NCBI GenBank assembly: GCA_004296775.1
Contig: RHGE01000042.1
Location: 1-54,957 of the forward strand
From: Marinilabiliaceae bacterium JC017
Lineage (GTDB): Bacteria > Bacteroidota > Bacteroidia > Bacteroidales > Marinilabiliaceae
DNA length: 54,957 nt
Reading direction: 5' to 3'
Below, one piece after another: positions 9,070-18,610 of the stretch. Every line of letters begins with the position of its first letter. Position 1 is the first letter of the stretch. The translations under genes and the position numbers were made by a program. The notes under the pieces were generated by a model that saw nothing but the letters and a program-made list of their open reading frames with translations, made no database searches and had not been told where the DNA came from.

Positions 9070-9417
9070 ATGAAAACACAGGTATTCTTACTAGCTGCTA
9101 TTCTATTTATCGGTTTGAATAGCTTCAAAAATGAAAAAAAAGCAAAAAAGGCTCCCATGCACACCAGCATTACCGGCATGGTGATGGATCACAAAACCGG
9201 TGAGTCATTAGCGGGCGTTGCCATAGCTCTTGAAGGGACCAACCTGACTACTTACACTGATTTTGATGGAAAATTCTCTTTTGAAAACGTAAAGCCGGGT
9301 GATTACAAAATCTCCACCACTTATGTGTCTTATAAAAAGAATGAATCCAAAAAAATACGCTTGAATAAGAATGAAATGCATAAAGTCGATCTCAAATTAT
9401 CAGCAGCAAATGAATAA
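9070..9417 (+). CDS. Secreted carboxypeptidase-regulatory-like domain protein
   Basis: 115 residues: a signal peptide (about 1-18) and one carboxypeptidase-D-regulatory-like beta-sandwich (about 33-110), seen as SITGMVMDHKTGESLAGVAIALEGTN, TTYTDFDGKFSFENVKPGDYKISTTYVSYK and the closing strands. In Bacteroidota this domain is normally the N-terminal part of TonB receptors; here it stands alone. It may bind a surface partner or be a remnant. The gene has its own promoter element upstream and a terminator directly after it, so it is monocistronic. Confidence 0.75.
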   Translation: MKTQVFLLAAILFIGLNSFKNEKKAKKAPMHTSITGMVMDHKTGESLAGVAIALEGTNLTTYTDFDGKFSFENVKPGDYKISTTYVSYKKNESKKIRLNKNEMHKVDLKLSAANE

Positions 9418-9448
9418 AAGCTCCCGATAAGGATACTTCAAGGCTACT

Positions 9449-9475
9449 TCGTTCGAGGTGGCCTTTTTATTTATA
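9449..9475 (+). terminator. Rho-independent terminator after the 9070 gene
   Basis: AAGGCTACTT pairs with AGGTGGCCTT (two G-T wobbles) around a short CGTTCG loop, followed directly by a run of T. Confidence 0.75.
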
Positions 9476-9636
9476 ACACCATCTGTAAAACTTAACACAA
9501 CAGGCCTCAGTGAAATTTTATTTTTTGTGAATTTTGTGTTAAGTTTGCGTTAACCTTTTAATTAAGGTTCTCCAACACACACGACACACACAGGAATTTA
9601 AGGAGGCTTTTTGTTGAACTATTAATATAAAAGCCC

Positions 9637-10095
9637 ATGAAAAAGTTAATTTTATTCTCCCTATTGGTTGTATTTACTGCCTCAATAAATGCTCAGTTGA
9701 TCGAGAAAGAAGATGGCAGATACTACGACCACAATGATAAATTATATACCGGCACTTACATTGAATACTACAACTCAGGTGATAAACGTATTGAAATGAC
9801 TGTGCTTAACGGTGAGAAGCATGGTATTACCACCATGTATTTTGAAAACCAGCAAAAACAGGAGGTTCGATCCTTTAAGCACAACAAAATGGACGGTACC
9901 TGGATAACCTGGAACCAGGACGGTACCCAAATAGGAGAAGCCGGTTACAAAGACGATGTAAAACATGGTAAATGGGTCATTTGGGATGAAAACGGCACCA
10001 TGCGTTATGAAATGACCTATTCCAATGGAGAAAAATCAGGAACCTGGAAGATATATAACGAAAATGGTGAATTAGTCAGCAAAAGAAAGTACTAA
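9637..10095 (+). CDS. YwqK/MORN-repeat secreted protein
   Basis: 152 residues with a signal peptide (about 1-19, ending NAQ) and about five beta-hairpin repeats of the YwqK/MORN type: GTYIEYYNSGDKRIEMTVLNG, GITTMYFENQQKQEVR, GTWITWNQDGTQIGEAGY, GKWVIWDENGTMRYEM and GTWKIYNENGELV. Databases often name this family a 'toxin-antitoxin YwqK antitoxin', but there is no adjacent toxin gene and the protein is exported, so that label should not be trusted. MORN-like repeats serve as protein or membrane interaction surfaces. It is flanked by terminators on both sides and so is a single-gene unit. Confidence 0.8.
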   Translation: MKKLILFSLLVVFTASINAQLIEKEDGRYYDHNDKLYTGTYIEYYNSGDKRIEMTVLNGEKHGITTMYFENQQKQEVRSFKHNKMDGTWITWNQDGTQIGEAGYKDDVKHGKWVIWDENGTMRYEMTYSNGEKSGTWKIYNENGELVSKRKY

Positions 10096-10122
10096 TTCCA
10101 CAGGAATTGTCTGTACAAAAAG

Positions 10123-10157
10123 GTGGGGAGTCCTTACTGACTCCCCTCTTGCTTTTT
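10123..10157 (+). terminator. Rho-independent terminator after the YwqK gene
   Basis: GGGGAGTC (10125-10132) pairs perfectly with GACTCCCC (10139-10146) around a 6-base loop, followed by a T-rich tail. The rest of 10158-10427 shows no gene or motif I can name. Confidence 0.85.
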
Positions 10158-10427
10158 GTTTAAATTCATTTCACAATACTTTCCCCCGGTTCAGAAAACT
10201 GAGATAATCATCCTTCTGTGTGTAAATTGAATTACCATGGTTGTTTCATTATTTAAAAAGCGGTTTTTTTCATCAAGATGATAATCTCATGCCTGACTGT
10301 TTGTAAAAACAAAAGCACAAATTAATCACCAACGGCCGTTATATCCTTTCAACATCTATTGTCCCTCTATGCAGGCAAGTAGTATATTTATACAGATCTC
10401 AATGGTAATTTCTAAAACACATCCGCT

Positions 10428-11129
10428 ATGTGGAGGGCAGCCCAATACATATTTTTAGGTACATTGTTAATACTATGGCCAGTCACCATTATTTCGCAAA
10501 ACAATACGCGCACATTTTCTTTTGAAGAATTATACGCCTTTTGCGATACCATTCAACAGGAGGATCTGTTCATAACTTTAAGGATAAAATGGCTGACAGA
10601 TACTGTTGAAATAAGAAAACTCAAACAACCTGTCCGCTGGTATCTGGATAACGGAAACACCAAAGAACAACACCGCAGTTACCTTCAAACACCCAGCGAC
10701 ACACTTGAGCTAATTACCTTTATGGAAACGGCAGCACAAAACTGCTACAGCTATGCGTTGGAACAGTATTTTAAACACCTGCATCTATCCTCCCAAGGGC
10801 TATTTGACAGATCCACTCACCTTCCTACCGAAACTTTTAAGACAATACTGGAAAGCACCTTTACTAAACAGCATACCCGGTTGATAAAATCCTCCCGCTT
10901 GAATAATTCTTTCCCGGATGCCTCCATCATCGTATTTATAAATAACCATGGCTGGATGACACATGCCAGTTTTTATCATGCCAAACACTTCCATTCAAAA
11001 AACGTGGCGACCATCCCTGTTATTTGCAAAAGAGTAAAAGAACTTTATCAAGAATATCCTGACACCAGGACAATTGAAGCCTACAGCATTGACTCAATCA
11101 GGATATGGGAATATTTGGAAAAGAAATAA
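10428..11129 (+). CDS. Secreted protein of unknown function
   Basis: 233 residues. The N-terminus (MWRAAQYIFLGTLLILWPVTIISQ) is a good signal peptide, with cleavage likely near residue 24. The mature part is mixed alpha/beta with no family I recognise. One stretch, NCYSYALEQYFKHLH (about residues 105-120), together with NHGWMTHASFYHAK further on, looks like the Cys/His arrangement of a cysteine peptidase fold, but I cannot show that the two would meet. It has a bidirectional terminator immediately downstream and is not in an operon. Confidence 0.55.
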   Translation: MWRAAQYIFLGTLLILWPVTIISQNNTRTFSFEELYAFCDTIQQEDLFITLRIKWLTDTVEIRKLKQPVRWYLDNGNTKEQHRSYLQTPSDTLELITFMETAAQNCYSYALEQYFKHLHLSSQGLFDRSTHLPTETFKTILESTFTKQHTRLIKSSRLNNSFPDASIIVFINNHGWMTHASFYHAKHFHSKNVATIPVICKRVKELYQEYPDTRTIEAYSIDSIRIWEYLEKK

Positions 11130-11167
11130 ACACAAAATAAGAATTACTTAATTCCCGAGCTAAAAGA

Positions 11168-11195
11168 AAACCCCCGGTCACAAACCGGGGGGTTT
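11168..11195. terminator. Bidirectional terminator between converging genes
   Basis: AAACCCCCGGT (11168-11178) pairs with ACCGGGGGGTTT (11184-11195) over a 5-base loop, flanked by A-rich and T-rich sequence. It lies between the plus-strand gene ending at 11129 and the minus-strand GH2 gene ending at 11227. Confidence 0.9.
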
Positions 11196-11226
11196 AATAA
11201 TTACTAATCTATCTGTTTCCTGGTAT

Positions 11227-14193
11227 TTACCATGGATTATCATTCTTTAATAACACCATCCGATGCTGACCAGATACTTTTTGAACATCATCAGATAAAT
11301 GATTCTCTCTCGGCAAGATAAACTTTGTTCCTTTACCACCTACAAGCAGATTATGGGTGAGCAAAATACTTCCATCCTTACCTTTCTCCCATGAAACCAT
11401 ATCACTCTTTTTCTGCGGACAAAGAACCAGGGATTTCTTTCCGGCAACCGGGCACATCACCTTTTGCACTACCATTCGGTTCCCATTGAAGAAGAAATCG
11501 TTCGAAGACAGTTCATAAATCCCATGTTCATTGAGCGCCTGTTTATACGGATAGGCTGGATAAGGCCCATGACCCAACCATTTTACCCGGTCAGCATTGG
11601 GAACCTCCCAAATAAGGCCAAACTCAAGCAAAACTTTATTGTGCATACATGGTTCCAGGGTAAACTCTGTATCTATGTTCCCATTAAACTGCTTCAGCGT
11701 TAAATGGGCCAATACTGTTATGGAGGTATCCCGGCTGCTTGCAAAACGAGCCGATACTTTTAGAATGGTCGTATCTCCCCGTTCTTGTTTTGTTTGATTC
11801 AGGATACTGGCATCTTTCAGGATAGAAACAGGAGGCAGCTCAACTTTCTTCTTTTTATAAGTTACCTGTTCGGCCATGGAAGGCTGACGTCCTACACGAA
11901 TAAAGGGGCCTTGTGCCAACAAGTTGCCTTTGTTATCCACTACATGAAAAAGAGCCTCTTCACCAGTTTTCAACACCAGCTGTCTGTTCTTTTCAACAGG
12001 TGCAACTCCGGAAACAGCATCCTTCCTATGCAGGAATACTGATTTTTCATAGATAGCAACGTCGTTATAGTCTTTAAACGAAAAATGCAGGTAAAGATCT
12101 CCCTCCAAATATTTTTTCAACATGGAGACCGGTAAACTGATCGATTGTTTCCGGTGCGGCAGGCAACTAAGAATAAGATCTTCCTGTCTTACTGTTTTTC
12201 CTTTATGAATCAGCTCCCAACTTCCACTGATGCGACTTAGGTTGGTAAAATCGTAACGGTTTTCAACAGTTATACGGATGCTATCCTGATCGCGATGAAA
12301 AGAAACCTCATCGTTGTTGATAACTACGGGCGAAAAGATCTTCCGTGTCTCAAAATAGTCTGTCTGAGGGGTTCGATCAGGATAAACAATGCCATCCATC
12401 CCGAAAACTCCGTGACAATCGATGATGGTGCTATCATTCAGCCAAAAATCACCAGACAGCTGATCATTTTCCTTCAAGGCAAAAACATCTTTATAAGAAT
12501 CGATCACTTCAGCATCCACCTTTCTTTTAATGCCCTGGTCGGCCCAAAGCCAGATGATGGCTCCGGCAAACTTATCGGTATTTTGAGTGATTTCCCATTT
12601 TGTTTGAAAATCCCCAAACCCATCGTGAAGGGCATGGTTAATCTCTGTAAAAATAAATGGTCCCGGTAGTGTTTCATCGTCCCGTTGTTCTTCCAATGCA
12701 TCATTGGGCGGATAATGGGTAGCCATAATATCAACAAAATGAGAATGGCCTGTTGTGCCGGCATACCTGAGGTACCCATTGAAATTTCCCCCCGGGTAAA
12801 GAATTGGTCTGGAAGCATCAAGTTGCTTGGCATACTGAGCGGCTTGCTCCAGGTTACGCGTTAAAACGTTTTCATTGCCGATGTCCCAAATGATGACACT
12901 GGGATGGTTGCAATCACGGGCGATGGTGCCATTGGTACGCGACAATACCGGTCCTAACATGTCGGGAGAGGCCAGGTTTTCATCACCAAAACCGATGGGC
13001 ACCTCATCCAGCACATAAAAACCCCATTCATCACATAACTCAAGGAATCGCGGATGAGGTGGATAGTGGCTGCACCGTATTGTATTAATGTTGGCTGCTT
13101 TCATCAAGGCCAGATCCTCCAGCCAATGTTCTTCACGTAGTGCGCGACCAACATCCGGATGAATCTCATGACGGCAAACACCTTTGAGCTTTACTTGTTG
13201 ACCGTTCACTTTTAATACGCCATCTGCAATGGTTATTTCCCTCAATCCGACGCGTTGATGGATCGTATGTATTTTTTCTTCCCCCGACAGCAGCGAAAGG
13301 GTGAGTTGGTACAAATTTGGTTGTTCGGCATTCCAGAAAAGGGCATTCTTCACTGTGAATGAAAAGTGATGATGCGGTAACATCAACGCATTGGCCCATT
13401 CAATCTCTTCGATATTATGGTACACCATTTCTCCAGCCGGATTTCTCATAGCAATCTCCAGGGAAAGGGTATCCTCCATCTTAACTTTCCACTTCCCATA
13501 CATCCAGTCCCATGAGTCACGAAAGCAACGGATATCAACCTCCCCATTAACGATAGCGCACTGCTCAGTACTATTAATCCTGGTATCAATTTTATACTGA
13601 TCGATATGACAGTGTGACGGTGAGAAAAGATAAACATCTCTGAAGATCCCAGACAATGCCCAGGCGTCATTGCAGTCGAACCGGCTTTCACGATGATCTT
13701 TAAATACTTTTACGGCTATTAGATTCTCTCCGTCATCCTGAAGGAAGGGAGTGATATCATATTGCACCGGTAAAAAGGCTTGATTGCATTGTCCCACCAA
13801 CTTTCCATTAACATATAACACATGCCCGAATGACACGCCTTCAAAATGGATATACACATGACGTTTTGTCCAGTCAGCAGGAACTGTAATCTTTTTTCGG
13901 TATAAACCAACTATGTCGGTTTTAGGAAAATAGTATTGTGCTTTCTCGAAACCATGCATTTCCCAATTGGATGGCACATTGATACTTTGCCAGGAAGAAT
14001 CATTAAATGCAGGTTCATAAAATTGACTTATCAACACCTCTTCTGTGTTGTTGATAACTTTTAATTTCCATTTTCCATTCAATGAGATGGTTTTATCAGA
14101 TGTTTGATTAAAAGGAATGCCTTCCCCACGGAAAGGCATTCCTAATATAATCACTACTAATAAAAAACAAATACCTCTTGCTTTATGCGTCAT
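11227..14193 (-). CDS. Glycoside hydrolase family 2 beta-galactosidase (LacZ-like)
   Basis: 988 residues with a signal peptide at about 1-25. Domain order follows LacZ: sugar-binding jelly roll (about 35-215), an immunoglobulin-like domain, a TIM barrel (about 320-600), another sandwich, and a C-terminal beta-galactosidase small-chain domain with WLGHGPYPAYPYKQ. The acid/base glutamate sits in IIWDIGNENV (near residue 440) and the nucleophile in FIFTEINHALHDG (near 516). It should remove terminal beta-galactosyl (or related) residues in the periplasm. It is the last gene of the minus-strand polysaccharide locus and follows the GH97 gene, with a 461-bp gap. The family is firm; the exact sugar is an inference. 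Confidence 0.93.
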   Translation of the reverse strand: MTHKARGICFLLVVIILGMPFRGEGIPFNQTSDKTISLNGKWKLKVINNTEEVLISQFYEPAFNDSSWQSINVPSNWEMHGFEKAQYYFPKTDIVGLYRKKITVPADWTKRHVYIHFEGVSFGHVLYVNGKLVGQCNQAFLPVQYDITPFLQDDGENLIAVKVFKDHRESRFDCNDAWALSGIFRDVYLFSPSHCHIDQYKIDTRINSTEQCAIVNGEVDIRCFRDSWDWMYGKWKVKMEDTLSLEIAMRNPAGEMVYHNIEEIEWANALMLPHHHFSFTVKNALFWNAEQPNLYQLTLSLLSGEEKIHTIHQRVGLREITIADGVLKVNGQQVKLKGVCRHEIHPDVGRALREEHWLEDLALMKAANINTIRCSHYPPHPRFLELCDEWGFYVLDEVPIGFGDENLASPDMLGPVLSRTNGTIARDCNHPSVIIWDIGNENVLTRNLEQAAQYAKQLDASRPILYPGGNFNGYLRYAGTTGHSHFVDIMATHYPPNDALEEQRDDETLPGPFIFTEINHALHDGFGDFQTKWEITQNTDKFAGAIIWLWADQGIKRKVDAEVIDSYKDVFALKENDQLSGDFWLNDSTIIDCHGVFGMDGIVYPDRTPQTDYFETRKIFSPVVINNDEVSFHRDQDSIRITVENRYDFTNLSRISGSWELIHKGKTVRQEDLILSCLPHRKQSISLPVSMLKKYLEGDLYLHFSFKDYNDVAIYEKSVFLHRKDAVSGVAPVEKNRQLVLKTGEEALFHVVDNKGNLLAQGPFIRVGRQPSMAEQVTYKKKKVELPPVSILKDASILNQTKQERGDTTILKVSARFASSRDTSITVLAHLTLKQFNGNIDTEFTLEPCMHNKVLLEFGLIWEVPNADRVKWLGHGPYPAYPYKQALNEHGIYELSSNDFFFNGNRMVVQKVMCPVAGKKSLVLCPQKKSDMVSWEKGKDGSILLTHNLLVGGKGTKFILPRENHLSDDVQKVSGQHRMVLLKNDNPW

Positions 14194-14654
14194 AGCTTTG
14201 GGCTAATATAAATTCATCTATTTTATTCCACTAAAAAACAAGTGGCAGGAGGCATACGCCTTACTTAAATTTCAATCCAACAACTATTGCCTTTGATTCC
14301 AATTTAAATCCTGCCACTTGCAACAATAGATCGTTAAGTACTGGGTAATGACCATAAACTGATAATACATCTTGCTCATTTTTAATGCTACAAAAGTTTA
14401 ACGACCTATTGGGAAATAAACCACCAAAAAATAACTACAAACCTATTATTGAATCACTCTTTAAAAAGATTTAAGGTTTATAACAGACGTTTCCCACGTT
14501 GTTTTTTTTGATTAAACTGATTTACTCCCAAATAAAACACCTGGCAGCAAATCAGTCTAAATCCGGATTAAATCTACTTTCTTTATATGAATCAACTAAG
14601 CTACCTGTCAGTCACAGCTAATTATTGATTCCTTTTTTTGATTCACAACTCATT
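14194..14654. other. Gap between GH2 and GH97 genes
   Basis: No gene seen. 14239-14320 holds an imperfect palindrome, listed separately. The rest is AT-rich and could carry a separate promoter for the GH2 gene, but no convincing element was found. Confidence 0.4.
14239..14320. repeat. 82-bp imperfect palindrome with 12-bp terminal inverted repeats
   Basis: CAAGTGGCAGGA (14239-14250) is the exact complement of TCCTGCCACTTG (14309-14320). Inside, TAAATTTCAATC in the left arm pairs imperfectly with GATTCCAATTTAAAT in the right. The left arm carries an extra 15 bases that themselves form GGC-ATAC-GCC. The overall shape is like a small palindromic mobile element or a long RNA hairpin. Confidence 0.65.
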
Positions 14655-16613
14655 TTATTTATTCACAGCGACAATGCGAGCGGCCCAACCGCCTCCGGGA
14701 GCCATTTTAATGGTCACCTGTTCACCTGCAGTAACTTCAATCACTTCTTTTTTATAATCCATTGCACAACGATCGGCATTTATACCATCTTTTAGTATGA
14801 TCATTTTATATTTTCCTTTTTCAAGGAATGATAAATCAATGGTAATTTCCCGTCCAGTCCAATCAGTCATGGCACCAACGTACCATTCATCTCCGTTTCT
14901 GCGGGCTACTGCCAGGTAATCGGACACCTTGGCTTTCAAAGGCACTGTTTCATCCCACACCGTTGGAATATGAGATAGGAACTCGGTGCATTCTCTCTCT
15001 TTATAGTACCTGGTTGGACTGTCACACAGCATTTGCAAAGGACTTTCATACACCACAAACATGGCTACCTGATGACAACGTGTTCCCATGCTCATGGGCT
15101 GATCGAAGATGGGTTTATAATCTTTTTCCTGGGCATTGGTCATTGCTCCCGGCGTATAATCCATGGGGCCTGCCACCATCCTGGAAAAAGGTGTGATCAG
15201 GTTATGTTCCGGTGTCTGACGCATACTCCATTTATACTGTTCGCCACCATTTACACCTTCACGGGTCAACACATTGGGATACATGCGACGGATACCCGCC
15301 GGCTTATAAGCGCCATGAAAATTAACCAGGATTTTTCTTTTAGCAGCGGCCTCAGCAATGCGATGATAGTAATTCACCATCCACTGATCGTCTTTATCCA
15401 TGAAGTCAACCTTAATACCTTTGATGCCCCATTTCGCAAACTGATCCAACGCTTCATCCAGTTGATCATCCAGTGTTTTCCATACGACCCAAAGAATGAT
15501 ACCTACACCTTTTTCTTCAGCATAACTGGACAACTCTTCCATGTCAATTTCCGGCACCACATTCATCAAATCTCCCAGCACATACCAGCCTTCATCCATG
15601 ATGATGTATTCAATGCCGTACTCAGCGGCAAAATCAATGTAGTATTTATAGGTTTCGGTATTAACACCCGACCGGAAGTCCACATTATAAACCATGTTGG
15701 CATTCCACCAGTCCCAGGCCACTTTTCCGGGCTTAATCCATGACGGATCTTCAATCTGACATGGATTTGCCAGCAACCAGGACAGTTGATTTGAGATTAA
15801 CTCTTCATCCTTATCCGCAACGGCAATATATCTCCAGGGGAAAGCTCTTGTACCGGATGTTTTAGCAATATATTCTTCACGTTCACGCACAAACACATCC
15901 CGGTCATTCACCTGCTCTGTTTTTTTTGGATAACCAGGATTAGTGATCGACAAATTGTTTCCTTGTGCACCATTGAACCACATGCCCGGGTAATCAACCA
16001 GACCGGTTTCACCAATAACCAGTTTGGTTCCTTCGAGGCAATCAATAAGCAGTGGCAAACTTCCCAGGTCTTCATCGCCTAACTCGGCCAATGATTGAAA
16101 ATGATAATACACCTGGTTATTGGAGTGGAAGCGGTACTCTTTCGGCCAATAAGTAAGGAAATTTTCAGCAAAACGGTAATCTCCCTTCTCAGACTTAACA
16201 ACGATATCGCCTTCTATGGCTGTCTCAAACCGATAAGCCACACCCTCGTTATATGCCCTAAATAATAAAGAGAAATCCTTATCAAATACCAGTTTCAATT
16301 CATTATAGTTTTCAATTACACTGGCACTCTTCTGCGTAATAACAGGCTTTAATGTATTATTAACCGTTTTTGTGGCTTTCTTAATCACCTTGCAATTCTC
16401 TCCCAACACAAGTCCTTTTTCCAGTTCAAGAGCAATAGCAGAAGGTAAAATCAATTTTTCCTCACCATTATTCAACGAAAACCAAACAGACTCACCAACA
16501 TTAACCGCAACAGTTAGTTTCTTGTCAGGCGAAAACATTTTATACTCTTTACTTTGTATCTTTCCCAGCGAGAACGCTAACAAAAAACCAAACATTAAAA
16601 ATTTCTTCATCAC
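14655..16613 (-). CDS. Glycoside hydrolase family 97 (probable retaining alpha-galactosidase type)
   Basis: 652 residues with a signal peptide (about 1-21). It has the GH97 architecture: N-terminal beta-sandwich (about 25-270), TIM barrel (about 285-550) and C-terminal beta domain. The barrel shows WDWWNANMVYNVDFRSGVNT, YIIMDEGWYV, GIKVDFMDKDDQ, VNFHGAYKPAGIRR and LTREGVNGGEQYKW. In GH97, inverting SusB-like enzymes use two glutamates as base, whereas retaining members use an aspartate on a different strand. The aspartate in KVDF (near residue 403) fits the retaining nucleophile, and the glutamate in TREG (near 452) is a conserved acid. Alpha-galactosidase or a related activity is therefore favoured over alpha-glucosidase. 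It is encoded downstream of the C1-fold protein gene with an 85-bp gap. Confidence 0.93.
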   Translation of the reverse strand: MMKKFLMFGFLLAFSLGKIQSKEYKMFSPDKKLTVAVNVGESVWFSLNNGEEKLILPSAIALELEKGLVLGENCKVIKKATKTVNNTLKPVITQKSASVIENYNELKLVFDKDFSLLFRAYNEGVAYRFETAIEGDIVVKSEKGDYRFAENFLTYWPKEYRFHSNNQVYYHFQSLAELGDEDLGSLPLLIDCLEGTKLVIGETGLVDYPGMWFNGAQGNNLSITNPGYPKKTEQVNDRDVFVREREEYIAKTSGTRAFPWRYIAVADKDEELISNQLSWLLANPCQIEDPSWIKPGKVAWDWWNANMVYNVDFRSGVNTETYKYYIDFAAEYGIEYIIMDEGWYVLGDLMNVVPEIDMEELSSYAEEKGVGIILWVVWKTLDDQLDEALDQFAKWGIKGIKVDFMDKDDQWMVNYYHRIAEAAAKRKILVNFHGAYKPAGIRRMYPNVLTREGVNGGEQYKWSMRQTPEHNLITPFSRMVAGPMDYTPGAMTNAQEKDYKPIFDQPMSMGTRCHQVAMFVVYESPLQMLCDSPTRYYKERECTEFLSHIPTVWDETVPLKAKVSDYLAVARRNGDEWYVGAMTDWTGREITIDLSFLEKGKYKMIILKDGINADRCAMDYKKEVIEVTAGEQVTIKMAPGGGWAARIVAVNK

Positions 16614-16698
16614 TCCAATTACTTTTCGTTTTTACTTAATACAATTCGTACAATCCTATACTATCATTCCAGCCGATCAATCGTCATTCAGACCATAA

Positions 16699-18381
16699 CT
16701 ATTTAATCAGAATCATTTTTTTACATCCATTCAATCTGCCATCAATTATTAACCGGTAATAATAAATTCCTTTGGGCAGTGTATCATCAACATTCCATAT
16801 TCCTTTGTGTTGTCCGGGATTGTATTGTTGATCTGTTATTACATCAATTAGATTACCTGATTGATTCAGTACTTCTAAACGCACATGACACGGTCTGTCA
16901 ATACCAAATGGAATCATAGTGCTATTAACAACAGGATTAGGATAATTTTGTCCCAGCAAACAGACTTCCTGATCAAACTCCATGTTAGCGGTTGCCACAT
17001 TATCAATGGTTAACGAAAAGTTGTTACTACGCTTAATATCTACTCCTTTTTCACTACCTACATATTCGACAGGATGATTGGGATCTTTCCTGTAATCCAA
17101 TACCGACCAGGAGTTAATTTTACCTGTTCCACCATTTCTGGTATAAATCTGAAGAAAAACCTTAGCCTTATCGCCTTTTAAAATATCAATCAAATTGGTG
17201 GCATCAAGGCCAATTTCAATGGTTTTGTCGGACGCAAAAGATCCACCTTGCATATAATAGGATCCGGCTTTATATCTTAAGCCCCCATACATTTGTCTCC
17301 TTTCGGGGGACGTTTTTGCAATATCATCAGCTACTCCGGTATAAATGGACAAATCGTTTCGCTTATCGTAAGTCATATTGACTTTCAAAGTCAGTTTCGG
17401 TGTGCGTTTCTTCGCTTCCACTATATAGGCATACCCATTTGTTCCTCCTTCGTCCTCCGGATAACCCATACATCCGTACAGGATATAACACTTACCCTGA
17501 TTTTCCCAACCGGTACCCCATGAGTTAACAACCAGGAAGGCACCAATCTCCCAATCCATCAGGTTAACCTTGCCATCGCCATTAATATCTATATCATTGG
17601 TATACTTGCCGTCTCTATTAACATCGTAGCGTATATTATCATTGTAACCAGCAATGGTCATGGCATGATCATAATTTACACCCATTTTAACGAAAATACT
17701 CTTTCCTGCTCCTTCGGAGTCACTAGGAATTCGCTTTATTTGCCAATCTCCTGTTGGTCCTGAAAAAACCATGACGCCACCAACAGAACGTCCATCACCA
17801 TGATCATATAAATAACGACGCATCTGATTGATCCCATCAACCGAAGTAACATCTATCTTATAATGCTGATCCATTTGATTCTGCATAGCCCGGTAATACT
17901 TATCATACCCATTCATCCAGATCCTAAAATGTTTTGATTCCGGTAATGCTTCATCGTCAAAATCCATTCGGGTAGCACATCCCATATCTTTAATCACATC
18001 CCAACCATGAAAACAACCGCCACCATAATCTTCTCCCTCATTGACATAATTCCATGGAAAGTGGTAGGCCAATTGATGTTCTTTACTGTTAGCGTTGGTA
18101 TTATTTATACAGTTCCATTCATAGTTGAGCACATAGCCTGTTCCTGCTGCCTGACTACAACTTTGTCCACGCTGATTAAATATGGGCCGGAAATAAGGTT
18201 GTTGTGTGTTATCCACACTGGAAGGAAGGGTTACGCCGGCCTTTAACGTGCTGATCTGAAATGATGGAATGCTGTCAATCTTTCTTAATACTTCAGGCGT
18301 TTTCTCAAACATGCCTAATTTCCTTTGCGCATAAGCGCCCGTTTGGATGAGAACCAGTGTTATGAGTAAAATCTTCTTCAT
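16699..18381 (-). CDS. Secreted papain-fold (C1-like) peptidase with type IX sorting domain
   Basis: 560 residues. A signal peptide (1-19) is followed by a papain-like domain: Q70 and C75 in FNQRGQSCSQAAG, H239 in NYDHAMTIAG and N286 in VVNSWGTGW form the expected catalytic set. Between the His and Asn lies an insertion with two calcium-loop-like motifs (DVNRDGKY and DINGDGKVNLMDWEIG) resembling a dockerin. The last 80 or so residues (LGQNYPNP, LPKGIYYYRL, KKMILIK) are a type A sorting domain of the type IX secretion system, so the protein should be exported to the surface or medium. A peptidase between susD and the glycosidases is unusual; it may strip peptides from a glycoprotein or may be a non-peptidase binding protein. 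Confidence 0.85.
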   Translation of the reverse strand: MKKILLITLVLIQTGAYAQRKLGMFEKTPEVLRKIDSIPSFQISTLKAGVTLPSSVDNTQQPYFRPIFNQRGQSCSQAAGTGYVLNYEWNCINNTNANSKEHQLAYHFPWNYVNEGEDYGGGCFHGWDVIKDMGCATRMDFDDEALPESKHFRIWMNGYDKYYRAMQNQMDQHYKIDVTSVDGINQMRRYLYDHGDGRSVGGVMVFSGPTGDWQIKRIPSDSEGAGKSIFVKMGVNYDHAMTIAGYNDNIRYDVNRDGKYTNDIDINGDGKVNLMDWEIGAFLVVNSWGTGWENQGKCYILYGCMGYPEDEGGTNGYAYIVEAKKRTPKLTLKVNMTYDKRNDLSIYTGVADDIAKTSPERRQMYGGLRYKAGSYYMQGGSFASDKTIEIGLDATNLIDILKGDKAKVFLQIYTRNGGTGKINSWSVLDYRKDPNHPVEYVGSEKGVDIKRSNNFSLTIDNVATANMEFDQEVCLLGQNYPNPVVNSTMIPFGIDRPCHVRLEVLNQSGNLIDVITDQQYNPGQHKGIWNVDDTLPKGIYYYRLIIDGRLNGCKKMILIK

Positions 18382-18610
18382 GGGTCAATTATTTACTTGT
18401 AAAAGAAGGTGCAGAATTTGCAATCAGCCTCTTGTTGTTGTTCTTTTCAATCCATCTCCTTCCACAATGCAAATCCTTTCTCCCTCCATTAATGATTCGG
18501 GAAATAAAAAAAGAAAGAGTATCACAAATATTAAGGCACTTGGTCACCTGCTGGTCACGCAAAAAAATGTGATACTCTTTCTCCAATCAATCAATTATCA
18601 AGATTACAGA

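Noticed and set aside
9637-10095. Antitoxin of a toxin-antitoxin pair (YwqK name)
   Set aside because: The protein has a signal peptide, is flanked by terminators and has no toxin neighbour.
13166-13910. Several frames opposite or within the GH2 gene
   Set aside because: They are out-of-frame shadows of a clearly conserved glycosidase.
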